Source of the DNA: Protonemura montana
Taxonomy: Eukaryota > Arthropoda > Insecta > Plecoptera > Nemouridae
Length of the DNA: 64,000 bases
Reading direction: 5' to 3'
Assembly (NCBI GenBank): GCA_947568835.1
Contig: OX387606.1
Span: 20,995,225 to 21,059,224, forward strand
Numbering within the stretch: position 1 is the first letter of the stretch; the number at the start of each line of letters is the position of its first letter. Under the pieces are notes generated by a model. It had not been told where the DNA came from, did no database searches, and worked only from the letters and a program-made list of their open reading frames with translations. The position numbers were made by a program, and so were the translations under genes. Positions 1-10,000 of this stretch are shown one piece after another.

Positions 1-82
1 AATCTCCACCGAAAACTCCATGTTACATCCGCCAGGCACGGGGGCTGAGGGACAACGGGAACCAAAGGGTTGAGTTGGTTAG

Positions 83-368
83 AGTCACAACGCTAATTTT
101 AAACGACCTGCCATTGGGTGTACAGGTTTAGTCAGTCACAGCGCTTATGTTAAACGTCCTGCCATTGGGTTCACAGGTTTAGTCAGAGTCACAGCGCTAA
201 TTTTAAACGACCTGCCATTGGGTTCACAGGTTTAGTCAGAATCACAGCTCTAATGTTAAACGTCCTGCCATTGGGTTTACAGGTTTAGTCAGAGTCTCAG
301 CGCTAATGTTAAGCGTCCTGCCCTTGGGTCCATAGGTTAGGTCAGAGTCACAGCACTAATGTTAAACT
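83..368. repeat. 53-bp tandem repeat, about 5.5 copies
   Basis: The motif CCTGCC(A/C)TTGGG recurs at 107, 158, 211, 264 and 317, spacing 51, 53, 53 and 53. Each unit reads roughly GTCAGAGTCACAGCGCTAAT, then a TTAAACG(A/T)CCTGCC block, then a GGTTTAGTC end. The second unit has lost 2 bases and the last copies have diverged most. A further one and a half units of the same sequence occur at about 45800-45870, inside an element with inverted termini, so the array is probably a piece of a transposon family and not a local satellite. Confidence 0.85.
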
Positions 369-861
369 CTCCTTATAATACCAAGAGTAAAACCATTTAT
401 TTTTTAAATGATTATTTTTCATCCATTTTCTTTTCACACAAACTAATAGTTTAATAATAATAATATAAGTTCGTTATTTCAAGCAGATTCCTCACACATA
501 TGAGGCTGATTTACGCTCAATAAATCTTTATTGGTGCTAACCTCAACGCTTGATAAACACGTGTCGATATTTTGAGCTGCAATTCACCACTAGGTGTTGC
601 CGGCTCGTTTGCTCAGCAGAACGCCTAAGAATGTAAATCCTGACCACAGATACCCAGTCAAGGAAAGAGGGGGGGGGGGGGTGTCTGGTGTTGTGACGTG
701 ACCATTGGTTGTTGCATCGGAGACTGCATAACAGGTGCTGTTATTGAAAACAAATGCTGTTATTGTAATCACTTACGTAAGGGCGTGGGTTTTTGTCAGG
801 CACCTGCAGTTCTTCGCGGAATTAAAAAAAAAAGTTCTTAGTTGAAGTGTAGAAACAGTAT

Positions 862-1130
862 TTTATTATTATCAACAATATAACCGTCTCAAAAATTGAT
901 GCCCAAACGAGAACTCAAACCCCGATTTCCACCTATCGCGGGTGTTCCTCTGACCCATTGAGCTACTTGCACGCTGGCTTTTTGAGACAGTTTTAGTGTA
1001 TTTGATGAGAATGATAGATCTCCCAGGATTCTTGGATCCTTGGTGGAGATCGGTGGAGGTGGAGATCGGGGTTCGAGTCCCCGTTTGGACATCAATTTTT
1101 GAGACGGTTATAGTGTTGTTAATAATAAAT
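862..1130. mobile_element. Inverted-repeat element with two opposed tRNA-like arms
   Basis: The left end (862-909) and the reverse complement of the right end (1083-1130) match over about 46 bp, including TAACCGTCTCAAAAATTGAT. Next to the left arm is a minus-strand tRNA-like sequence (A-box-like and B-box-like blocks, about 898-968). Next to the right arm is a partial plus-strand copy with GGTTCGAGTCC (about 1071-1081). The whole unit could fold back on itself. No protein is encoded, so it is non-autonomous. It belongs to the same family as the elements at 7605, 47857, 50534 and 54324. Confidence 0.7.
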
Positions 1131-1820
1131 TACCCCGCGCATTGCAAGCGTTTGCAATTTAAATAAGATTTCATCCGTAGAAATGGTCTTTATCTTTCAC
1201 AAGTTTACACGACTGTTTAACTCAAGTTTAATAAAGGCGAGGGATCATCATACACTATAATGGCCAAAGTAATAATTACCGATTTTCTCTACATAAAGTT
1301 TTCACACACAATTAAAATGTCTGAAAAGTTGAACACAATTAAACCGAGGAAGAAAATGTTGACAGATAGCTGGGTTGAAAACAATAGCAATATCAAAATC
1401 AAAGGCTGGGCTGGGTTGAATGTCAAAGTCATTGTTACCATTGCAATATGTGTACTGAAAGTGTTGGTGGTGAAACAGAAGTATTTCCGAAAACATCACC
1501 AAGGGTCGGTACGGGTAAGGTATAGACTGAAGGGACAGCCTAATTATTTAAAAATTACTTTTCATCCTTTTTCTTCTAAAACGGGTAGAAATCTAACAAT
1601 AAAGCCACAAGACAATATAAAATGATATTCACATCTGGATTGGCATGACCAAACCGACGCGTGGACATGACTACGCTCAACTACAACGCAACTGAAATTT
1701 AAGTCAAGTAGTAGGGATAAAGATGAAGTTATGTGAAGTCAGAGTCAAGCAAAGTTTGTTCCCTTAGCAACAGGCATATTCTTGAACTCTGGAAGATGTA
1801 TGTGTGACAGAGACTCTATC

Positions 1821-2035
1821 ACACATGACCAGTTCTGTTCGGGAGAGGGGTTGGAGGGATGAAATTTAGTACAGCAACTTCACTCGCCTTGCTTATCAAC
1901 CTCTCGACAGCATGGATTTGTGGAGGAATCCTGTTGTTCGCGTTGTACCGTCCTTCGGAAGGGACGTTAAGCCGGTGGTCCCCTTGGTAGGAGTAGGCTA
2001 ATTGCCGGCACCGGGTTTCATCTCCACCCTTCTAG
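1821..2035 (+). mobile_element. SINE-like body, 5'-truncated copy
   Basis: From ATGACCAGTTCTG onward this stretch aligns by eye with 6801-7006, sharing the blocks CAACTTCACTCGCCTTG, TCTCGACA, GGAGGAATCCTGTT and GTACCGTCCTTCG. It contains the hairpin GTCCTTCGGAAGGGAC followed by GTTAAGCC. The copy at 6724 has a 5S-rRNA-derived head, which this one lacks. It is better preserved at its 3' end (CGGCACCGGGTTTC) than the other copy. No coding capacity. Confidence 0.6.
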
Positions 2036-2952
2036 GGTATTACCTACGCTATTGATAAGGAAACTTTTTTATCAAGCAAAATAGGTACCGACAAGCCACA
2101 AGCCACTTACTGACTGGTTACCTATATTGTGCAATTAAGTGTCAATTTCCAATTTAAATCACAATTTAATTGTCCAACAAACAGCCAACGTTTATTTGGC
2201 CAACATGTTCATACAAATATTTTATTCATTTGGAATTGTGGCGGGGTGGACTTACGAAATATGAAACTGTGTTTTATTTAAAATTTACAATTGACTCATA
2301 AGTGGTGTTTAACGACGTACTGTCTCTAGTTCACGGTACCTACCACTATCCGGTGGAACATGATAACCCTTGGTGCATGGATAGTTGAATTACAGGATGG
2401 GTTATGCAATCACAAGGTTGTTAACCCAAAGATAAAAAGTGAACAAAACAAACAAATCAAAGTTCCTAGACGGTAATCGACCACTAGGAGACAGGCAAAA
2501 CTCGGTCTATCTTTGACCAGATCTAGTCAATAAAAGTAAAACACTAAAAAAACTGCTCTCAACTTTAAATACCTAGACATGAAGTGAATCAGTGGCTAAC
2601 TCTCTTCATTAAAACAAAATGTACAATTTGATATCAAAGATCTGTACTATTTTGAAGGTATGAAACAATTTGTTTCTCAAGGCTTATTGAGGTTTATTGT
2701 TGCTTTAATTTAATAACAAAATCTTTGAATTTCCTGAATAACCAATCATAATTATATGAGAACACAACCATGGTATGTGTGTGAATCATGTGAATGTAAA
2801 AAAAAAAAAAAATGACACATGGCACCAGCTGTTTTATAAAATATTAGACCCGTGCCAAACATTTGGGACTGGATATGAAATGTTATGAGTTCAATGACAT
2901 GCAACTAACCTCAAAAATATATACACAATATAAAAATAAAAATGAAACTTAC

Positions 2953-3536
2953 CCTCCTTTCCGTATCCTTGAGCAGCGAAAAGTACAGTGACGTTAAAAT
3001 CAGCATTGTCGTTCAGAATAACGAACTGGGCTGATTTTTGATTCGGTGACAGTAATTGCACCAAGCCGACGTTTGTACCGTTGGTATACGAGTGTTCTGT
3101 TAACACTTTGTTGTATGATAACGTTATGTTGTAGAGGTATGCGTGAGCTTGAAGGATCACAAACTTGACGTCGGGTGGTATATCATTGATATGTATAATT
3201 ACCGATGCCAAGGGCGCTACGATGGACGTGTTATCAAAAACTTCGCCAGAATTGGTGAGATTTAAACTTTGAAATGAAAAATTGAAGCTAGCTCCATCTG
3301 AAATCAACAGAGAAGTTATGTAATATCATAATTTTTAATCATGAGCAACTGTGTTTGTGATTGGACCTGACTAAAAAGAATTAATAAAAGCATTAAATAA
3401 ATCTACAAATGGTCTCAATTACATAAAATGAAAAATTCACAGAGAGGAAATTGTTTTAAAGATTACCTTCTAGGATATTTAAGTCCTGTGTTAGAGCATT
3501 AGCAATTCCAAGTGAGAAAAGCAAGTAGAGCAACAT
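2953..3536 (-). CDS. TM7SF3: TM7SF3-like membrane protein, first two coding exons (partial)
   Basis: Two exons on the minus strand join cleanly: exon 1 is 3536-3467 (70 nt, donor GAAG|GTAATC) and exon 2 is 3297-2953 (345 nt, acceptor TTTCAG, donor GAGG|GTAAGT). The split codon becomes GAT. The protein starts MLLYLLFSLGIANALTQ, a good signal peptide, and continues with a luminal segment carrying at least six N-glycosylation sequons (NFS, NLT, NTS, NIT, NGT, NVT). The block with IPPDVKFVILQAHAYLYNIT and the following GLVQLLSPNQKS match my recollection of the vertebrate TM7SF3 N-terminal domain. That family is a seven-membrane-segment protein linked to stress survival and p53. An in-frame upstream ATG at 3605-3603 would add 23 residues, but the downstream ATG gives the cleaner signal peptide. 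The membrane region lies beyond the left edge. The gene name is an inference from remembered similarity. Confidence 0.72.
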
Positions 3537-3903
3537 AACCCCAAAACGTTGGTGTCCACAGACACATTTCAAACTCGTGCTATCCCACAACACGACACAC
3601 TTCATAGTAAACAATAAGTCACTAACGCCTAAAATAAACTTGATATTAGTAAATAATGGAGCTCAAGGCACATAAGACAAGCGCCATAATCATGCAGTAA
3701 ATACTTGCAAAACTATAGCAAAGCTTACGCCCCCTACAAATGTCAACGTCAAAACGCAAGTGTCAGCCGCCAGTCCACGCGCATGTCGACTTCGTTCCAA
3801 GATGGTGGTGGTGGATCAATGAAATCTACTATTTTCCACTAAAATCGCTGTAAATGTATTTAAAGTGTGTATTAACTTTGTTTGAGTGATTGATAAATGG
3901 GCT
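3537..3903. promoter_or_regulatory. Shared head-to-head promoter region of the TM7SF3-like and ANKS1-like genes
   Basis: Only 367 bp separate the two start codons (298 bp if the upstream ATG at 3605 is used). The interval must hold both transcription starts unless distant non-coding exons exist. I see no TATA box. A CCAAGATGGTGG sequence at 3797-3808 resembles the YY1/Pho core AAGATGG that is common in TATA-less bidirectional promoters. Start sites cannot be fixed from sequence alone. Confidence 0.5.
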
Positions 3904-4007
3904 ATGGGCAAAGACCAAGAGCTTTTAGAGGCATCTCGAAATGGAAACATTCCTGTCGTCGAGAAAATACTCAATCAGCGAGCGAAGAGGAGTGGCCCAC
4001 TTGCAAG
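3904..4007 (+). CDS. ANKS1: ANKS1 exon 1: start codon and first ankyrin repeat
   Basis: The start is the ATG at 3904, not the ATG at 3897 in another frame, because only the 3904 frame gives [20 protein letters not shown], the family N-terminus and the first helix pair of an ankyrin repeat. The donor is GCAAG|GTAGGT at 4008. The exon ends two bases into a codon (AG), completed by T in exon 2 to give Ser35. Confidence 0.9.
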
Positions 4008-7000
4008 GTAGGTTCTTCCAAATTATTATTTAACCTGAAAATATTCTTCGTCCGACTGTCATCTAATTTATTTTATGTCTACGTTACGGGTGTGATCGAA
4101 CACTATTTGCTTCGTTACTTGTATGCTCTTTTTTTGCTCCAAGTGGTGTCTGTCTCCGTTCATTTTGTTCTGACAATATGTATTGCATTGTTTGCCCCCA
4201 CACCCTATTTAAGAAGCGAACAAATTATTTGTTTCTTAATCTTAAATTGTACATGTCTACTCATAAGTGATACAGACAAGAAATATTCCGGAGCTCTGAT
4301 GCGTCATCCAGCTGAGTTAGTACCAAGAGCAAGCTTCGCCCAATCGTTAAAGAGTATGTAGGTAGTACCTACCGCCTAACTTTGATAAAAGAGTACAGCT
4401 TCTTAAAAATACTGGCAATGGTTTGACTACGGGCTACCTTGTAAAAAAACGTAAAAATATTTTACGGTTACGAGCGACAGTTCTTTCTGAAAGCTATCAT
4501 TATTTACATCTTCTGTAGCTCTACAGTTAAATTTTAACTGTATAATTATACTATATTATACTATAATTAAATTTTTTTTTCAATAAACTGCTTTCTACAA
4601 GAGCTCAAAGTAAGTGCATGTGATTCCTCACTTCTTTAAAGTTTGTAGAGCACAATTGAGTGTACAATAAGGTACTTGTCAATGAATTAGCTGGGATCTT
4701 CTTTGGGTGTAAGTTTATTTGTTTTTGGTGGAAATCCTCAACGGTTACTTTTCGAAGAAGTAATATGGTAAAGTTCGGATCTCAGTGTCAAAGTATGTTT
4801 AACTAAAATAGGTCCTTTATTTGCCTTGAATGAGCATAAAGTTAGATCTACTTGTATGCAATTTGTTGCATATGAGTGTGAAAGAATGCATTAGTCCCTT
4901 CGTGCCTCCACAGAATCGTTTGAAATGTTTTGATTACACAACAAACAACAATAAACTTCCTGTGCAATCATTAAAACGAGCAAGTTTATGCGCAAAACTG
5001 GCCAATCCATCCACCCAAGGCTGATAAGTCAGCACGTGCCTGTAGTTTGATAACATAGAGGAAACACGACTGAAACAAGAGTCAGCAAGCCATGACTTTT
5101 TCTGAATCACACAGCAATGGTTCAATGAGTTGTCCAAGCAAATAAATAGCAAGAACGTCGAGTGAACGCCAAGTGTCTCACGTGAAAAAGTAATCTGTGT
5201 CAAATTGTTGCACCAAAAATGCATTCTTAATTAGAACGCAATTAAATTTAACACGAGAGAAATCACATTTTTTCCTCATGTAGCTTAACCTCACGGCATC
5301 ATTCATCATACTCTTCTTATCTCACAATATTTCCACGTTTTTTGAAGAAATTATCTAAAAGATATCGTTTTCAATCGTTTGATCATTGCAAGCGACACAC
5401 AATATCAGGAAATAAAAGAAAAATGCGCACTTAACTAATAAAGAAGTCGCATCCTCCACTCCATCAGTCTAATAGAGATGATATCAAAGTCCGTCTGATA
5501 AGATACCGAGTTCCGGTGATAAATGTCCTGCGAGAGAGAGAGAGAGAGAGAGAGAGAGCAAGATAGATGGAACGCTCCCTAACGCAGTGGGGTGTGGTAG
5601 CAGTCGACTGAACATAGCGCCCATAAAATGCAACAATCCCCGAGCTCGTGGGCTGTGCACCGTGTTGCATGTCCCATCTTGATTCATAATGCAACAGAAT
5701 ACGGCATCAATAGGTACGTATCGTTCCAGTCAAGCTATTTCAGGAGCGTCTTACGCCACTCGACGCGTCCCTGCAGCTGGTTTCGAGTGCCGGGTCCCGA
5801 ATTCTAGAATGGGATATACGTAACAGGATGGGCGCCTGGCGCCGATCGATACGCCGGGGGTGGCTGCTTATTGCCACCCGAGAGGGGTCAACGCCCGTCA
5901 ATAAAACATCCCTCCCCCTCTCGCTACATGTCCACCCCGCCGAGTAATTCAAAACATTGCCGATAATCGCGCGTATTGCTCAGTTAATTGTTGCGTTTTA
6001 ATTACTACAAAACGATGAAATATTTTTGATGGTAATGGTGTAAAGCTGCGTTATTTTGTAAAGGCATGGATAGAAAGCGAGTGCATTCATGGGATTTTTA
6101 GAGGGCAGTGAAGTGGTATACTGGAAGGTATGGAGGTTGGACGTTTACCTGTACTAAACGAATGGCCTATGCTTGTAATTGCACGGAAAGTTGTAATTAG
6201 CGGAAAAAAAAACACTCGGACATTGCAATAGTCTGAATCTGAACTGAATTGCTCGACAGAAAAACAAGTACCTATATGACTGGTGAACCACGGGTAGATG
6301 TTTGTGTTTGAGAATTACGTTTTGTTCCTGTAATGGACTTTGGCGAATGCAGTTCAAACAAATTTAGATATGATTCAATTAGATTGTTTACTGTGTTTTT
6401 CTTAGCTTCTGTGTATATCTAAGATGTTTTCGAGTCATGCGTATGTCGCTGGGATGTATCATAGCATTGATTCACTGCTGAAAATCACCGGATTTCGGGA
6501 AGTCCGGCCATCTCTTCGTCATGCTGGCAGCAGACTCATGGCATTCATGCAGCGATGAATTTTGCCAGAAGTAGAATGGGCCTGTCAATCATCAGAGATG
6601 GGCAAGATTACAACTGCCGAGAATAATCGGCTACCCTGGGGGTCATTTCCCTCTGAAAGCGCTATTTATAGACACTTCTGACGATACCTCGTACTTTTGT
6701 CCTTCAAAATTATTTCAACTGAAACACCAGTCCTCGAGAGATCACCAAAGTTAAGCAACACTGCGCTGGGTCAGGTATTGGATGGGTGACCGTCATACAA
6801 ATGACCAGTTCTGTCCGGGAGAGAGGTTGGAGGGATGGAAGTTAGTGCAGCAACTTCACTCGCCTTGTTTATCAATCTCTCGACAACATGGATTTTGGAG
6901 GAATCCTGTTTTTCGAGTTGTACCGTCCTTCGAAAGGGACGTTAATCCCTTGGCATGCTCTTGATGCTCTTGGTGCTGCGCCTCAGCACCAGGTTACCCT

Positions 7001-10000
7001 TTTTTACTTCAAGACGAGTCCAGTCTCGCCAGTGCGTCGTTAAACACTGTGTTTTTTCCCCTCAGTCTTCGTCGCGGGCCTGGAGCCAACGTGCAGGACA
7101 GCTCCGGCTACTCTGCTCTGCACCACGCTTGCCTCAATGGACACAAGGATATCGTCCAGTTATTGCTGACCCACGAAGCCTCCAAGAACATCGTCGACGT
7201 GAAGGGTTCATCGCCGCTCCACCTGGCGGCATGGACGGGGAACGTAGACATCGTGCGTCTGCTTCTCTGTCACGGACCCTCCGTGCCCAACGTGAACCTC
7301 ACGGTAAGGATCCTCTAAGATCAAGGATCTTAACCGTGGAGTTAACCACGGCGAAGCTGTTACTTGGGTTCATGCCAGTGTCGTCGGCATGGCGTACCAT
7401 GGACTCACAGCCTTCCCTACATTTAGGACTGGTGTACATTAAGGACATTTAAAACATTCAACTTCTTGGCTGTAACTGACAACAGACACATATGTGTTTC
7501 ACTGCATGCGATTGGAAGTTGCTATGGGACTTGTACTGATTTCCACGTTCACTAGGATATGGGAAAAGTCACGGTAAAATTTGGTAAAATGGGGTGAAAT
7601 CTGATTTAAACTGCAAATGCTTGCCATGTGCAAGGATTTTATTACTACAAACACCAATAACCTCTAAAAAATCCTTGCGAACATAAAGTTACTGGAGGTT
7701 GAATGTTTGTTATGTGGTTTAGCGTCACTGAAATCAGAGTGAGTGTGAGTATTCACAGCCTCGTGGTTTTACTCTTTGGAGATCCGTCATTCTAATAAAA
7801 TGCACTAAAATCCCCTCAAAATGACATTTCCAATTAGCTCAATGGGTTAGAGCAACACCCGCGACAGGTGGAGATCGGGTTTCGAGTACCTGGCTGGGTA
7901 TTAGGATATTTTCTATTGTGTCAAGATAAATTGTCATCAATTGATGGCCTTCCAAAATAAATGTCGGTGACGTTATGTTGATTAAATCACGACAATGGTG
8001 ACCCCTATTCGTGAAATTGTGTCCCATCTCGTCGATTTTGGTAACAATCCTTCTTTGCGACATGATCCGACTGATAATGATATCCACCTAATACTGCACT
8101 AGTCACTCCTTAAGCACCTAACCTTGACATGGCCTATCAGGCTCGACTCAGGAACAGGAAGAGAGCACAAGGAAATACATCCTAAGTACGTGTGCAAGGT
8201 TGGTTTTTCATCCCGATGCCGTGGAAACGGCTGGTTCAGGCAATGGGCATCTAAAACTGCATCTAACTCAACGTCTCACTTCAGCCAGAGAGATTGTTTT
8301 CAACTCACCCAATACTGCCTGATTTGGAAAAAAATATATATATATTTTGGGAGCCAATTTTTTTCTGTTTTTTTCTGAAGTTCCATGGCTCTACGAATTG
8401 AAATTCTTCCCAGCCTCTTGGAATATTTTCATCGCGTTTTTTCTCCCTGTAAAAAATTGGGAAGGGGTGGCGAAACGCCGCTGTCCAGTCTATCAGAAAG
8501 GGATTTCAACCCCTATAGCAGAGATGATGTATTTTATTGCATTCTGAAAAATATCAGGCATTGACCAAATCTTTTCCACCGAACCCCCCGATCCATATCG
8601 CGGCCCTACGGGACATTTTCACGGCTCCTGGCAGACAATATTTCAACTGAACATCTTGCGTATGCAGAACGACATCGAATCGAACGAGCTGTCAGCCCCC
8701 TGTCCCCTCCCTCACTTGCTTGAGGAGGTAATCGTGTAAAAGTTTGCGATCCGCGTGGACGCCCGTCGTCGCTCAGCGCCGCGACGCCGACGCCACCACG
8801 CGTGTCGATTGGACGTCGTCGGGTGACGTCACATTGCCTACCAATGAGAGGCGTCGCTTTTCGGGACTTGAACGCTGGATCGCGACGCCTAAAACGTCGC
8901 AGTTGTCTATCGATGAACGGGTTCTGAAAGTCTGTCTACAGGAGTTGGAATCTCCGTTGAAAAGACCAAGGTCTGCATTTGTTATAACACATTGAATCTC
9001 ATTATTAAAGGACGAAGAATTTACATTACCTTTGCATTCATTTTTCGGAATAAAAGTCAAGCTACATTTATTTTTCTGAACCGTAAATTTTAAATTTAAA
9101 TTTTAGATTTTCACGGAACTTTTTAAGTACCTACCGTAAAATATATTTTCTTGAGGTAATATGCGCCCACGGCGATGCCGAGCGATGCATGAAATCTTGT
9201 ACGGTCGAAATTTAGGAAGCTTCTAAATTGTGTTGTAAACCGTAAAACAGATCGCGTTAAAATCTACCGTGTCAAAATGAAAACAGCACCGAGCCTCTGA
9301 CTCTCTGGCCTCTCCTTTCAGTGCAATCCACGCAAACTACACTCGATGCATTCGCTGCATGCTGCAAGCCAGCCTGTCGATCGCTATCTGTGCCTGATCG
9401 CCCCCCTGGCCTGTTCTTTTCATGCCGTCACTAATTAGGCGGGGTGAAATCTTGTTGACAACGGTCACTTCGGCTGTCAAGTCGCCCGGGCGCTCTGTGG
9501 ATTAAAGCCATTGAATGGCCGGTACTTTCTGAGCACCGCGCTAATTAATAGGCGTACAACCATGGGGGGAGGCAAGTGGCTGTACACTGCCTGTAAGTTC
9601 ATTTATAGTTTCGGGTGGTCTTCTTCGCAGGGGTGCTAATTTAGTAACCGAGTGCTTGGCTTATTGCCGCTGGCTACATCACCATGTATGTCTAAAGAAA
9701 AGAAGCGGTTGGTCTTAATTTAATGCCAATTTGTAGGAACGTCACCTCCATTTGTGGTGTTTTGAGTCTGTTAGCAAAAGCGACCGCAGCGATTCTGCTT
9801 CAGGTATCGTATTTTGTCACATTATTTTATATTTGCCACTGCATTCGCAACGTTCTTTCCCGCTAATGATGGCTATTCTTTCGAATTCAAAACCTGCGAT
9901 ATTCAGAGCATTTTTCGTAATTATTTGCACTTTTTCAATCGGCACTCTAAAAAAAAAACTCGCATAACGGCATACCAAATAAAAATCCGAATACTGCATT

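Larger units (their letters stand above)
1..2952. other. Intron or 3' side of the TM7SF3-like gene, repeat-rich
   Basis: No convincing exon is visible on either strand. Because the minus-strand TM7SF3-like gene has a good splice donor at 2952-2947 and its seven-membrane-segment part is missing, this stretch is most simply its second intron, running off the left edge. It holds a 53-bp tandem array, an inverted-repeat tRNA-like element, a SINE-like body and a 13-G run at 669-681. The open frames at 590-772, 889-1095 and 1260-1625 are fragments of repeats or unsupported by any recognisable protein. Confidence 0.5.
4008..7065 (+). other. ANKS1 intron 1
   Basis: 3,058 bp, AT-rich, without a credible internal exon. 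It holds a (GA)n microsatellite at 5532-5558, which produces false Ser/Leu-repeat open frames on the minus strand, and a 5S-headed SINE at 6724-7006 that ends only about 60 bp before exon 2. Confidence 0.8.

Noticed and set aside
889-1095. 68-codon minus-strand frame
   Set aside because: Lies wholly within the inverted-repeat tRNA-like element.
3897-4361. 154-codon frame starting 7 bp before the ANKS1 start codon
   Set aside because: Wrong frame: it gives no ankyrin sequence and reads through the splice donor, whereas the frame from 3904 gives the family N-terminus and a phase that fits exon 2.
5464-5694. Frames with a Ser-Leu repeat
   Set aside because: Produced by the (GA)n microsatellite inside ANKS1 intron 1.
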